Assembly (NCBI RefSeq): GCF_041438805.1
Contig: NZ_CP109190.1
Span: forward strand, 5,828,001-5,892,000
Origin: Streptomyces sp. NBC_01707
GTDB taxonomy: Bacteria > Actinomycetota > Actinomycetes > Streptomycetales > Streptomycetaceae
Reading direction: 5' to 3'
DNA length: 64,000 bases
A program made the position numbers and the translations under genes. Below, piece after piece: positions 49,302 through 57,798 of the stretch. Numbering within the stretch: the stretch's first letter is position 1; each line of letters opens with the position of its first letter. The notes beneath the pieces were generated by a model that ran no database searches, had not been told where the DNA came from, and saw only the letters and a program-made list of their open reading frames with translations.

Positions 49302-51610
49302 CTGCCGACCCGGGTCCGGTCGTCCCGCTCGACCCCTCCCTCGCACCGCCGGGCACCCGGGCCTTCCGGGACGCCGGCGGCATCCCGGCCGACCGGTGGC
49401 ACGCCGACCAGGACGGCGAGACGCTCGTCCCCACCCATTGCTGCTTCTGCGGCGTCCAGTGCGGGATGTATCTGCGCGTCGACCGCGGCGGCAAGGTCTT
49501 CGGCGTCGAACCCCGCAACCACGACATCAACCGGATGCGGCTCTGTCCCAAGGGCATCAATGCGTATCAGCAGGTCAACCACCCCGACCGGCTCACCGCC
49601 CCGCTGATGCGCCGCTCCCGCGACGAGGAGTTCCGGGAGGTCTCCTGGGACGAGGCGCTCGACTTCACGGTCTCCGAGATCACACGCATCCAGCAGACCC
49701 ACGGCAACGACGCCTTCGGTCTCCTCGGCGGTGCCAGCCTGTTCTCCGAGAAGACGTATCTCGTCGGCAAATTCGCCCGGGTCGCCCTCAAGTCCCGGCA
49801 TGTCGACTACAACGGCCGGCTCTGCATGGTCAGCGCCGCGGGTGCGAACAAGCTCGCCTTCGGCATCGACCGGGCGGGCAACCCCTTCTCCGACTGCCTG
49901 CTCACCGACTGCCTGCTGATCGCGGGCTCCAACGTCGGCGAATGCTTCCCCGTGATGACGCAGTACGTGTGGGGGGCCCGGGACCGCGGCGCCAGCCTGA
50001 TCGTCGTCGACCCCCGCGAGACCGCGATCGCCCGCACCGCGGACATCCATGTCGCCCTCAAGCCGGGCACCGACTCGGCCTTCTTCACCTCCGTCCTGAA
50101 CGTGGTCATCGAGGAGGGCCTCACCGACGAGGCGTATCTCGCCGCCCACGCCACCGGCTGGGACGAGGTCAAGGCCAAGGCCGCCGAATACCCACCGTCC
50201 CGCGCCGCGGAGATCTGCGGCATCCCCGCCGAACAGGTCGTCCAGGTCGCCCGCACCTTCGCCCGCGCCCCCAAGGCCATGGCCTGGCATGCCCGCGGTA
50301 TCGAACACCACTCGCAGGGTGTCGAGAACTGCCTCACCGTGATCAACCTCTGCGCCGCGACCGGCCACATCGGCAAGCCCGGCGCCGGCTACGGCACCAT
50401 CACCGGCCAGGGCAACGGGCAGGGCGGCCGAGAGCACGGCCAGAAGGCCGACCTCCTTCCCGGCGGCCGCTCGATCATGAACGAGGAGCACCGTCGGCAG
50501 ATCTGCGAGATCTGGGGCATCGAGGAGTCCGAACTCCCGCCCGCCGGTACCTCGATGATGGAAATGGTCTGGCAGATGCAGCGTCGCGAGATCCGCGGTC
50601 TGATCGGCATCTGCAACAACCCCTTCGTCTCCCTGCCCAATTACCGGGTGGTCAAGGAGGGGTACGACGCCACCGAATTCCATGCCCAATTCGACTTCTT
50701 CCTTTCCGAGACCGCTGCCAACGCGCATGTCGTCCTTCCCGTCACCACCTGGGCCGAGGACGAAGGGGTGATGGCCAACGCAGAGGCCCGCGTGGTCAAG
50801 CACAACAAGGCCCAGGAGGCGCCCCCCGGGGTACGGACCGACACCTGGGTGATGTGCGAACTCGCCCGGCGGCTCGGCGCGGGGGACAAATTCGCGTTCG
50901 CCGACTCGCGTGCGGTCTTCGACGAGTTGCGGATCGCCTCCGCCGGAACCGTCAACGACTACTACGGCATCACCTACGAACGGCTCGAGGAGACCGGCGG
51001 CATCGCCTGGCCCTGCCCCTCCACCGACCACCCCGGCACACCCCGCCTCTTCGAGGACGGCAGGACCTACCACCCCGACGGCAAGATCCATCTGCAGGTC
51101 GTCGACTGGCACCCGCCGATGGACCCGTACGACGACGACGAGTACCCCATGTCGCTCACCACCGGCCGCACCGTCGCCCACTTCCTCTCGGGCAACCAGA
51201 CCCGTCGGCTGGGTGCTCTCGTCGAGCAGACCCCGCGCCCCTGGGCCGAGATCCACCCCTCCCACGGTTTCCGCAACAGCGAACCGGTCCGCGTCATCAC
51301 CCGGCGCGGCAGCGAGGTCTTCCCCGCCCTCGTCACCGAGGCGATCCGCCCCGACACCGTCTTCATCCCGTACCACTGGCCGGTCCCCACCGCCGCCAAC
51401 GCCCTCACCGTCGACGCCCTCGACCCCCGCTCCAAGATCCCCGAATACAAGGTGTGCGCCTGCCGCATCGAGCACGCCGAGAAGATCGACGAGGTTCCCG
51501 CGCCTCCCGTCCCGCCCGGCCAGGTCGCCTACCCGGAGGCCCAGGTCTCCCGTACCGATCCGTTGCCGCCCACGGCCCCGCAAGGCCGTGGCACCTCGGA
51601 GAGGAGCTGA
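49298..51610 (+). CDS. Molybdopterin oxidoreductase, catalytic subunit
   Basis: 770 residues from GTG 49298, overlapping the previous stop. The N-terminal [4Fe-4S] site is Cys48-x2-Cys51-x3-Cys55 and Cys83 (CFCGVQCG ... RLCPKG). The Mo-bis-MGD domains include NGRLCMVSAAGANKLAFGID (with a Cys as likely Mo ligand) and AHFLSGNQTRRLGAL near the C-terminus. The family includes assimilatory nitrate reductase, formate dehydrogenase and related enzymes; the substrate cannot be decided. The neighbouring ferredoxin, Rieske and membrane genes make a membrane-coupled respiratory complex more likely than a soluble assimilatory enzyme. Confidence 0.92.
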   Translation: MTADPGPVVPLDPSLAPPGTRAFRDAGGIPADRWHADQDGETLVPTHCCFCGVQCGMYLRVDRGGKVFGVEPRNHDINRMRLCPKGINAYQQVNHPDRLTAPLMRRSRDEEFREVSWDEALDFTVSEITRIQQTHGNDAFGLLGGASLFSEKTYLVGKFARVALKSRHVDYNGRLCMVSAAGANKLAFGIDRAGNPFSDCLLTDCLLIAGSNVGECFPVMTQYVWGARDRGASLIVVDPRETAIARTADIHVALKPGTDSAFFTSVLNVVIEEGLTDEAYLAAHATGWDEVKAKAAEYPPSRAAEICGIPAEQVVQVARTFARAPKAMAWHARGIEHHSQGVENCLTVINLCAATGHIGKPGAGYGTITGQGNGQGGREHGQKADLLPGGRSIMNEEHRRQICEIWGIEESELPPAGTSMMEMVWQMQRREIRGLIGICNNPFVSLPNYRVVKEGYDATEFHAQFDFFLSETAANAHVVLPVTTWAEDEGVMANAEARVVKHNKAQEAPPGVRTDTWVMCELARRLGAGDKFAFADSRAVFDELRIASAGTVNDYYGITYERLEETGGIAWPCPSTDHPGTPRLFEDGRTYHPDGKIHLQVVDWHPPMDPYDDDEYPMSLTTGRTVAHFLSGNQTRRLGALVEQTPRPWAEIHPSHGFRNSEPVRVITRRGSEVFPALVTEAIRPDTVFIPYHWPVPTAANALTVDALDPRSKIPEYKVCACRIEHAEKIDEVPAPPVPPGQVAYPEAQVSRTDPLPPTAPQGRGTSERS

Positions 51611-51617
51611 AGCCCGC

Positions 51618-52220
51618 ATGATGGGAAGAACGATCTTCATCGACCCGGGGCGCTGCATCGGCTGCCAGGCCTGTGTGTCCGCATGCCGGGAATGTGACTC
51701 GCACCGCGGCAAGTCGATGATCCACCTCGATTACACCGACGAGGGCCACTCCGTCGCCTCCCTTCCCACGGTCTGTATGCACTGCGAGGACCCGGTCGCG
51801 CCGTGCGCCGAGGTCTGCCCCGCCGACGCGATCCTGGTCACCGCCGACGGTGTGGTGCAGCAGGCCGACACCACCCGCTGCATCGGCTGCGCCAACTGTG
51901 TCAACGCCTGCCCGTTCGGCGTCCCGAAGATCGACCTCCAGGCGAAGCTGCAGATGAAGTGCAACCTCTGCTACGACCGCACCGCCTACGGTCTCGCCCC
52001 CATGTGCGCCACCGTCTGCCCGACCGGGGCGCTGTTCTACGGAACGGCCGAGGAGCTCCAGGCGGAGCGGCCCGGCGTCCAGATCGCCGACACCTTCACC
52101 TTCGGCGAGACCGAGGTCCGCACCGGTGTGGCCATGGTCGTCCCCGCCGACAAGGTCCAGTGGCCGGTGCCCGGCGGTCTTCCCGTCGTCGAGATCAACG
52201 GGAAGGGCGTCCGCCGATGA
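51618..52220 (+). CDS. Electron-transfer subunit with four [4Fe-4S] motifs (DmsB/NarH-like)
   Basis: 200 residues from ATG 51618 (ATG 51621 possible), with gagaggag upstream. Four Cys clusters: CIGCQACVSAC, CMHCEDPVAPCAEVCP, CIGCANCVNACP and CNLCYDRTAYGLAPMCATVC, which is the arrangement of iron-sulphur subunits of molybdoenzymes. It would carry electrons between the catalytic and membrane parts. The stop overlaps the Rieske gene ATG. Confidence 0.92.
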   Translation: MMGRTIFIDPGRCIGCQACVSACRECDSHRGKSMIHLDYTDEGHSVASLPTVCMHCEDPVAPCAEVCPADAILVTADGVVQQADTTRCIGCANCVNACPFGVPKIDLQAKLQMKCNLCYDRTAYGLAPMCATVCPTGALFYGTAEELQAERPGVQIADTFTFGETEVRTGVAMVVPADKVQWPVPGGLPVVEINGKGVRR

Positions 52221-52939
52221 GCGTCACCGAACAGCCGCCGACCGGGGGCCGGAGCCCTCACGGCGACGCGCGCAAGGCCCTGCACGACCGGATCGCCGCC
52301 GACTCCCTCACCACCCGGCGTGACTACCTCCGGATCGTCGCGACCGTCTCCGGCGGACTCGCCGTCGGCGGCCTCGGCGTGGCCGGCGGCATGCTCCCGC
52401 GCCACGGCGACACGGGTGACGCCAAGGCACCCGAACCGAGGAAGATCACCGCTCAGCTCCTGCCCGGCGAGGCCATCGCCTTCAGCTACCCCGAGGAGGA
52501 TGACAAGGCGGTCGCCGTACGGCTGGACGACGGCACGCTCGTCGGCTACTCGGCGATCTGCACCCATCTCGCCTGCGCGGTGCTCTGGCGCAAGGACCGC
52601 GGTCCGGAGGGAGAGTTCTACTGCCCCTGCCACGAGGGCATCTTCGATGTGCGCACCGGAGAAGTCACCGCCGGACCGCCGCCCCGACCCCTGCCCAAGG
52701 TGGCGCTCACCGAGCAGACCGACGGCAGCGTCTGGGCAGTCGGCACCACCCGCTCCGGCGAGAGCATCGAGCGCGGTCTGTGCCGCCAGATCAGCGAGGA
52801 ACGGCCGGACCTCGCCTCGCGGATCGGCTGCCCCTCGGTCCGGGACGGCGGGGCGGAGGCACCTCCGGCACAGGCTCCCGGCGCGAAGGCTCCCCGTACC
52901 GCGGCACCCGAAGCCGAGACCCCCGGCAGGCGGACATGA
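52217..52939 (+). CDS. Rieske [2Fe-2S] protein with Tat-like signal
   Basis: 240 residues from ATG 52217 (ATGA overlap). A twin-Arg region TTRRDYLRIVATVSGGLAVG suggests a Tat signal or anchor. The Rieske cluster ligands are in CTHLAC and CPCHEGIFD, the two Cys-x-His pairs required. The C-terminus is Ala/Pro-rich. It would shuttle electrons at a higher potential than the ferredoxin subunit. The stop overlaps the start of the next small membrane gene. Confidence 0.92.
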   Translation: MSVTEQPPTGGRSPHGDARKALHDRIAADSLTTRRDYLRIVATVSGGLAVGGLGVAGGMLPRHGDTGDAKAPEPRKITAQLLPGEAIAFSYPEEDDKAVAVRLDDGTLVGYSAICTHLACAVLWRKDRGPEGEFYCPCHEGIFDVRTGEVTAGPPPRPLPKVALTEQTDGSVWAVGTTRSGESIERGLCRQISEERPDLASRIGCPSVRDGGAEAPPAQAPGAKAPRTAAPEAETPGRRT

Positions 52940-53322
52940 CCGACGCCCGGCAACCCGCCGACCCGGAACGCCCGGCCTATCCCGAGTACCACCCGGGCAG
53001 CGCCCGGCCGGAACTGAACCGACCCGTCCACGAGCGCTATCCGCAGATCCGCTCCACCAGCGGCTACGGCCACCCCCGGGTCCGCCGCACCGGTCCGGGA
53101 CCGGGAGCGGGCACCGACCAGGAACCCGAGCGCTCCTCGAAACTGACGGCCCGGCTGACCCTTGCCATGACCGTCGTCATCGGCCAGCTCTGGGGACTGA
53201 CCGTCATCGTCGACGAATGGATGGAGGGCAACACCGGAACGGCCTGGTGGGGAGCGGGCTTCCTCTGTCTGTCGTTCCTCGTCGTCCTGGGCCTCTGGGT
53301 GCTTGACCCGAAGGACCGCTGA
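52936..53322 (+). CDS. Small membrane protein of the molybdoenzyme operon
   Basis: 128 residues from ATG 52936, overlapping the Rieske stop. The first 65 residues are polar, Pro/Arg-rich (PAYPEYHPGSARPELNRPVH). Two membrane segments follow (LTLAMTVVIGQLWGLTVIVD and WWGAGFLCLSFLVVLGLWVL). No known family. Being translationally coupled to the other four genes, it is probably a membrane subunit or assembly factor. Confidence 0.75.
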   Translation: MTDARQPADPERPAYPEYHPGSARPELNRPVHERYPQIRSTSGYGHPRVRRTGPGPGAGTDQEPERSSKLTARLTLAMTVVIGQLWGLTVIVDEWMEGNTGTAWWGAGFLCLSFLVVLGLWVLDPKDR

Positions 53323-53344
53323 CCGTCGCCGTACCCTGGTTGGT

Positions 53345-53572
53345 ATGAGCACCGCCCCCACCCCCGGACCGCGCGATTCGAAACCGACGCAGCCGACGCC
53401 CCCGACACAGCCGGAGCAGAGGAAGCCCAAGCCGGCTCTGATCTTCGACGATCCGCTGGACCAGCAGTCCGCGGACGATACGGACCGAGCGTGGGGCGAG
53501 CGGGCTCCGGCCGGCGGCAGCGCCGCCGACCTCGCGCGCTTCCTCGACGAGAAGCCTCCCCACCACGTCTGA
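53345..53572 (+). CDS. Small acidic hypothetical protein
   Basis: 75 residues from ATG 53345. The first half is Pro/Thr/Lys-rich (TPGPRDSKPTQPTPPTQPEQ) and the second acidic (IFDDPLDQQSADDTDRAWGE). No family is recognised, and no membrane segment is seen. It lies 22 bases after the membrane gene and likely shares its transcript. It is convergent with mscL with only one base between the stops. Confidence 0.6.
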   Translation: MSTAPTPGPRDSKPTQPTPPTQPEQRKPKPALIFDDPLDQQSADDTDRAWGERAPAGGSAADLARFLDEKPPHHV

Positions 53573-53573
53573 G

Positions 53574-54086
53574 TCACTCGTCGTGGCCGCGGCCCGGTTC
53601 CTGGCCGCGGCCCTTGCCCGCCGGGCCACTGCGCTGAGAGACGAGCACGTCGCGGATCTCCTTCAGCACCTCCAGTTCGCTCACCTCCAGCGTCTCCTGC
53701 ACGCCGTCCTTGACAGCCTGGATCGCCGCTCGCCTCGCCAGGTACTTGGCCATCGGCAGCACCATCAGGAAGTAGACGACGGCTGCCGTGATCACGAAAC
53801 TGAGCGTGGCGCTGAGCACCGAGCCCCACAGGATGCGGATGCCCTCGGTCGCCTCGCCCGTCTTCGGGTCGGTGACACAGGAGCCCTTGAGACAGGAGCT
53901 GTAGCTCCCCAGATTCTTGGTGCCGAACGCACCGACGAGCGGATCGATGACGCCCTTGACGAACGCGTTCACGATGTTGGTGAACGCGGCGCCGATGACG
54001 ACCGCGATCGCCAGGTCGATCACATTGCCGCGCAACAGGAAGACCTTGAAGCCTTCCAGCAGACTGACCTACTTCTTCTCGCTCAC
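53574..54086 (-). pseudogene. mscL: Large-conductance mechanosensitive channel gene, interrupted by an early amber codon
   Basis: From GTG 54086 (gcggaggaa upstream) the frame reads VSEKK, then TAG at 54069-54071, then VSLLEGFKVFLLRGNVIDLA and the rest of a normal MscL (two membrane helices, GAAFTNIVNAFVKGVIDPLV and LSFVITAAVVYFLMVLPMAK, then a C-terminal helix). Homologues start near MSEKK and run through this position, so GAG-to-TAG is the simplest change. A TTG at 54035 could restart after the gate region's first residues, giving 153 residues that lack the N-terminal helix S1. The channel may be inactive, read through, or the base may be a sequencing error. Confidence 0.8.
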
Positions 54087-54227
54087 GAGTGAGTCTTCCT
54101 CCGCATGTGCCGTAGGGGGAGCGAACTGTTCCGCAACCTACGCCAGTACGAGGCGAAACCACCCAATCCTTGCCTTTCGGAAGGTGAGTTGACGGCTCAT
54201 CAGTGCGAGTGGTCCGGTGTGCACGAC

Positions 54228-54806
54228 TCAGCACAGCGTCACCGCCAGCCGGGCCGAGATCCCCGCGCCGGCCAGCGACGCCGCCGTGCTCCGAGGCACG
54301 GACAGCACGACCAGCGCGCCACCTTCCGCAGGGCCTTCGATGAAACCGTCGCCCGCCGTCCGCGGTACCGCCGCCACCCGGGCCCCCTTCGCCACCACCC
54401 TGGCGTCCGCCCCGGAACCCCCGCCCGCGATCACGTCCACGCGGTCGCCCGGCCGCAACAGCCGCACCGTCGCCGGATCCGCGATCCGGACCGGCGCCGA
54501 CACCAGCTGAACCTGTCGCCGCTCCCCTTCCGGCGCCGGGCCTCCCGCGGGGTCGGCCGCCCCGCGTCCACCGTCACCACCGGTCAGTCCTGTCGTGGCC
54601 AGCGCCGCAGCCGTCAGCGCCAGCCCGGCCGCCATCGCACGGCGCTGTCGCCACACCGCCCGCCGTAACCGACGCCCTCCACCCCCGCGCACCCGCAGCG
54701 GCGCGAACGCGGGCACCCCGCAGGGCGGTGGCGCCGACACCGGCGGACCGGGGACCGTCGGACGCGCATCGGACGAGGACGTGGTCGGAGAAACGGGCGG
54801 GAACAT
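54228..54806 (-). CDS. SAF-domain protein (CpaB/RcpC-like)
   Basis: 192 residues from ATG 54806 (aggtgg 8 bases upstream; ATG 54866 would add 20). A Pro-rich N-terminus, then one membrane segment (RRAMAAGLALTAAALATTGL). The outer part carries the SAF domain: VQLVSAPVRIADPATVRLLR, then GDRVDVIAGGGSGADARVVA. In Flp-pilus systems such proteins help assemble the secretin; stand-alone copies are common in Streptomyces and their role is unclear. No pilus genes are nearby. Confidence 0.75.
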   Translation of the reverse strand: MFPPVSPTTSSSDARPTVPGPPVSAPPPCGVPAFAPLRVRGGGGRRLRRAVWRQRRAMAAGLALTAAALATTGLTGGDGGRGAADPAGGPAPEGERRQVQLVSAPVRIADPATVRLLRPGDRVDVIAGGGSGADARVVAKGARVAAVPRTAGDGFIEGPAEGGALVVLSVPRSTAASLAGAGISARLAVTLC

Positions 54807-55175
54807 GGCCGACACCACCTGCCGTGGGGAGTGAGGAAACGCGAGATCCGGCGTTCGGACGAACACCGACGCCCCTCACGATCCACCGTCCGTGAGATTC
54901 CCGCCGAGCCCTGTGGACAACGCACATGCTGTGGACAACGCGGTCACCCACCCGCGCCCCACCCGCCTCGCAGAACCGCGATTGGAGCCGGGCCGGGACC
55001 AGGACCTGACCGGCACCAAGACCGGACTGGCGGGCCGCAGCCAGGACCGGGCCGGAGTCAGGAGCGGGCCGGAGTCAGGGCCGGGCCCGCGCCATGACTG
55101 GGCCCGAGTCATGACGCGGGCCCGTGCCATGACCAGGATTCGGCCGGAGCCGCGGACCAAGCCGCGGCCGCACCC
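54807..55175. other. Gene-free interval with DnaA boxes and G/C-rich repeats
   Basis: No gene is supported; open frames here are low complexity. It contains two DnaA-box-like sequences (54912-54938) and a stretch from about 54980 to 55145 built from repeats of gaccgg, gggccggagtcagg and gcgggcc/gccatgac words. Confidence 0.6.
54912..54938. promoter_or_regulatory. Pair of DnaA-box-like sequences
   Basis: tgtggacaa occurs at 54912-54920 and again at 54930-54938, each a perfect reverse complement of TTGTCCACA, the preferred Streptomyces DnaA box. The two are in the same orientation with starts 18 bases apart. Confidence 0.6.
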
Positions 55176-56009
55176 CTACGGCAGCTCGATCCCCGTCTCG
55201 ATCCCGTCCAGCGCACGCGCACAGGAACAGCTGCGCTCCCCTTCCGCGGGCAGAGCCGTCACCGCGTCGAAGAGCACCGCCCGCAGCCGGTCCACGTTGG
55301 CCGCGAACACCTTCAGCACGTCCCCGTGGGAGACGCCCTCGCCCGCCTCGGCGCCCGCGTCCAGGTCCGTCACCAGCGTCATCGTCGTGTAGCAGAGCCC
55401 CAGTTCACGGGCGAGCACGGCCTCCGGATGCCCGGTCATACCGACCACCGACCAGCCCATCGCCGCATGCCAGCGCGATTCGGCCCGGGTCGAGAAGCGC
55501 GGCCCCTCGACGACCACCAGCGTCCCGCCGTCCACCGGCTCCCAGCCCTTGGCGCGGGCCGAGGCCAGTGCGACCTTGCGCCCCTCGGGGCAGTACGGGT
55601 CGGCGAAGCCCAGGTGCACCACGTTCGACGCCACGCCGTCGGCACGGGTCTCCCCGTCGTAATACGTCTGCGTGCGGGCCTTGGTGCGGTCCACCATCTG
55701 GTCAGGTACGAGCAGCGTTCCCGGTCCGTACTCCGGACGCAGCCCGCCGACCGCACACGGGCCGAGCACCTGACGTACGCCCACGGACCGCAGCGCCCAC
55801 AGGTTGGCGCGGTAGTTGATGCGGTGCGGCGGCACATGATGGCCGCGTCCGTGGCGGGGGAGGAAGGCGACCCGGCGGCCGCCGATCTCGCCGAGGAAGA
55901 CGGAATCGCTCGGCTGTCCGTACGGGGTGTCCACGCGAACCTCGGTGACGTCCTCCAGGAAGGAGTACAAGCCCGAGCCGCCGATGACACCGATCTCTGC
56001 GTTCACCAT
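55176..56009 (-). CDS. mtnP: S-methyl-5'-thioadenosine phosphorylase
   Basis: 277 residues. The family motif IGVIGGSGLYSF starts the protein, followed by RHGRGHHVPPHRINYRANLW (phosphate and active-site region), VVVEGPRFSTRAESRWHAAM and VGMTGHPEAVLARELGLCYT (substrate loop). The family cleaves methylthioadenosine with phosphate, giving adenine and methylthioribose-1-phosphate for methionine salvage. The end has CSCARALDGIE, a Cys-containing tail typical of actinobacterial enzymes. A strong hairpin separates it from the FmdB gene. Confidence 0.9.
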   Translation of the reverse strand: MVNAEIGVIGGSGLYSFLEDVTEVRVDTPYGQPSDSVFLGEIGGRRVAFLPRHGRGHHVPPHRINYRANLWALRSVGVRQVLGPCAVGGLRPEYGPGTLLVPDQMVDRTKARTQTYYDGETRADGVASNVVHLGFADPYCPEGRKVALASARAKGWEPVDGGTLVVVEGPRFSTRAESRWHAAMGWSVVGMTGHPEAVLARELGLCYTTMTLVTDLDAGAEAGEGVSHGDVLKVFAANVDRLRAVLFDAVTALPAEGERSCSCARALDGIETGIELP

Positions 56010-56036
56010 GCGATCACACTAGCGGGGCTGTAAATG

Positions 56037-56073
56037 CCGAGAGCCCCGCCGATCGGATCGGCCGGGCTCTCGG
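56037..56073 (-). terminator. Hairpin between FmdB-type and mtnP genes
   Basis: 10-bp stem ccgagagccc (56037-56046) with gggctctcgg (56064-56073), extended inward by gccga/tcggc. It lies 28 bases past the FmdB-type stop and before the mtnP start, both on the minus strand. Confidence 0.8.
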
Positions 56074-56100
56074 ATGAAGTGTGAAGCTGCGTACCTCGGC

Positions 56101-56448
56101 TCAGGCGGCCGACGTACCGCTCGACGACGACGCGGAGGACGACGACGAGGAAGAGGAAGCAGCGGCGGACGAGGACGCGGACGACTTCGAGTCCGACCCC
56201 GTCGAGGAAGTCGACGAAGTGGAACCGGTCGCCTTCGCGGACGACGACGCCGGCGCGCTGCTCGACGAGGAGCCGCGGCTGTCGTTCCGGTAGAAGCCGG
56301 AACCCTTGAAGACGATGCCGACCGCCGAGAACACCTTCTTCAGGCGTCCCTCGCAGTTCGGGCACACGGTCAGAGCGTCATCGGTGAACTTCTGCACCGC
56401 CTCGAGGCCCTCGCCACATTCGGTGCACTGGTACTGATAGGTCGGCAC
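56101..56448 (-). CDS. FmdB-family zinc ribbon protein with serine-rich tail
   Basis: 115 residues. The N-terminal domain MPTYQYQCTECGEGLEAVQK, then VCPNCEGRLKKVFSAVGIVF, is the FmdB/C-x2-C...C-x2-C zinc ribbon. From about residue 58 on the protein is a Ser/Ala run with few other residues. Such small proteins accompany formamidase/amidase genes in other bacteria but are generally of unknown role. The long Ser-rich tail is common in Streptomyces copies. Confidence 0.9.
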   Translation of the reverse strand: MPTYQYQCTECGEGLEAVQKFTDDALTVCPNCEGRLKKVFSAVGIVFKGSGFYRNDSRGSSSSSAPASSSAKATGSTSSTSSTGSDSKSSASSSAAASSSSSSSSASSSSGTSAA

Positions 56449-56514
56449 TTGCTCCTCCTGGCACTCTGACTCTGTGAGTGCTAACGACGCTCCATACTGA
56501 CGTATTCCGCTGGA

Positions 56515-57798
56515 TCAGTCCACCGTGACCGGCTCTCGGTGACCGACACCACGTGCCACGGTCCGTCCCGGAGCTCTCGGTGTCAGCCGCGAACGCAGCG
56601 TCACCAGGGTCACGAGCGCCAGCACGGTCCCCACCAGCGGCACCACGAATCCGGTGCTCGCGCCGTGGGCGTCCGCCAGTCGTCCGGCGACCGTCACGGC
56701 CGCTGCCTGGCCGAGCGCGACCGAGCCCGTCAGCCAGGTGAAAGCCTCGGTCCTCGCGGAGGCCGGAACCAGCGCCTCGACGAGTGTGTATCCGCTGATC
56801 AGCGCCGGTGCGATGGAGAGTCCGACGAGCAGCCCGAGCCCGGCCAGCAGCGGCACGGAGTGCACGGCCCACAGCCCGGACGCGGTCAGGGTCAGCGCCG
56901 CGTACCCGGCGATCAGCCTGCGTCGCGGCCCGCTCTTCCAGGCGACGGCACCGCAGGCGATCCCGGCCAGCATGTTGCCGGCCGCGAAGATCCCGTACAG
57001 CAGGCCGTTCGCGCCGGGCCGGCCGATCTCCTCGGCGAACGCGGTCAGCGAGACCTGCATGCCACCGAAGACGGCACCGATCCCGAGGAACGCCATGGCG
57101 AGCACGCGTACGCCCGGTACGGACAGGGCGGAGGTGTGTCGTTCGGAGGCGTCGGACGCGGTGGCGCGGACGGCCGGCTGGGTTCGGCGTTGCGCCGCGA
57201 AGAACAGGCCGCCCATCAGCGTCAGTGCGGCCTCCGCGATCAGTCCGGCCGCCGGATGCACCCCGGTGCACAGGGCGGTGGCGAGGACGGGTCCGATGAC
57301 GAAGGTGAACTCGTCCGTCACCGACTCGAAGGCGGCGGCGGTCGACATCAGGGGCGAGGCCTTCCGGCCGGGTGCCGCGCCCAGCAGCGCCGCCCAGCGG
57401 GCCCGCACCATCGGGCCGATCTGCGGGACGGAGGCACCGGTCGGCACCGCGGCCAGGAACAGCAGCCAGAGCGGTGCGTCCGCCAGTGCGAGTGTCGTCA
57501 GTGCCGATACGGACGCCGCGTGCACGAGGACTCCCGGCAGCAGTACGGCGCGCTGGCCGATGCGGTCGGCCAGCTTGCCGCTCTGCGGGGCGAACAGTGC
57601 CATGGACACACCGGTGACAGCGGCGACGGCGCCCGCGCTGCCGTACGAGCCGGTGGCGTGCTGAACCAGCAGGACGATGCCGATGGTCAGCATCGCGAAG
57701 GGCTGCCGTGCGGCGAAGCCCGGAAGGAGGAAGGTCCACGCACCGGGGATGCGCAGCAGTTGCCCGTAACCGGGGCGGTCGGAGACCGTGGACGCCAC
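56515..57798 (-). CDS. MFS transporter (12 TMS)
   Basis: 427 residues with about 12 membrane helices. Motif-A-like GKLADRIGQRAVLLPGV follows GVSMALFAPQS, and AFTWLTGSVALGQAAAVTVA lies in the second half. There is no DHA2-like extra pair of helices. The substrate is unknown; sequence places it in the general MFS class. It stands alone on the minus strand with a long upstream region (57799-58109). Confidence 0.88.
   Translation of the reverse strand: MASTVSDRPGYGQLLRIPGAWTFLLPGFAARQPFAMLTIGIVLLVQHATGSYGSAGAVAAVTGVSMALFAPQSGKLADRIGQRAVLLPGVLVHAASVSALTTLALADAPLWLLFLAAVPTGASVPQIGPMVRARWAALLGAAPGRKASPLMSTAAAFESVTDEFTFVIGPVLATALCTGVHPAAGLIAEAALTLMGGLFFAAQRRTQPAVRATASDASERHTSALSVPGVRVLAMAFLGIGAVFGGMQVSLTAFAEEIGRPGANGLLYGIFAAGNMLAGIACGAVAWKSGPRRRLIAGYAALTLTASGLWAVHSVPLLAGLGLLVGLSIAPALISGYTLVEALVPASARTEAFTWLTGSVALGQAAAVTVAGRLADAHGASTGFVVPLVGTVLALVTLVTLRSRLTPRAPGRTVARGVGHREPVTVD

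Noticed and set aside
49268..51712. 814-codon minus-strand frame opposite the molybdoenzyme gene
   Set aside because: Antisense shadow; the plus strand shows complete Fe-S and molybdopterin motifs.
54876..55160. Arg/Ser/Pro-rich minus-strand frame of 94 codons
   Set aside because: Made of the local GC repeats and read across the DnaA boxes; no start signal or homology pattern.
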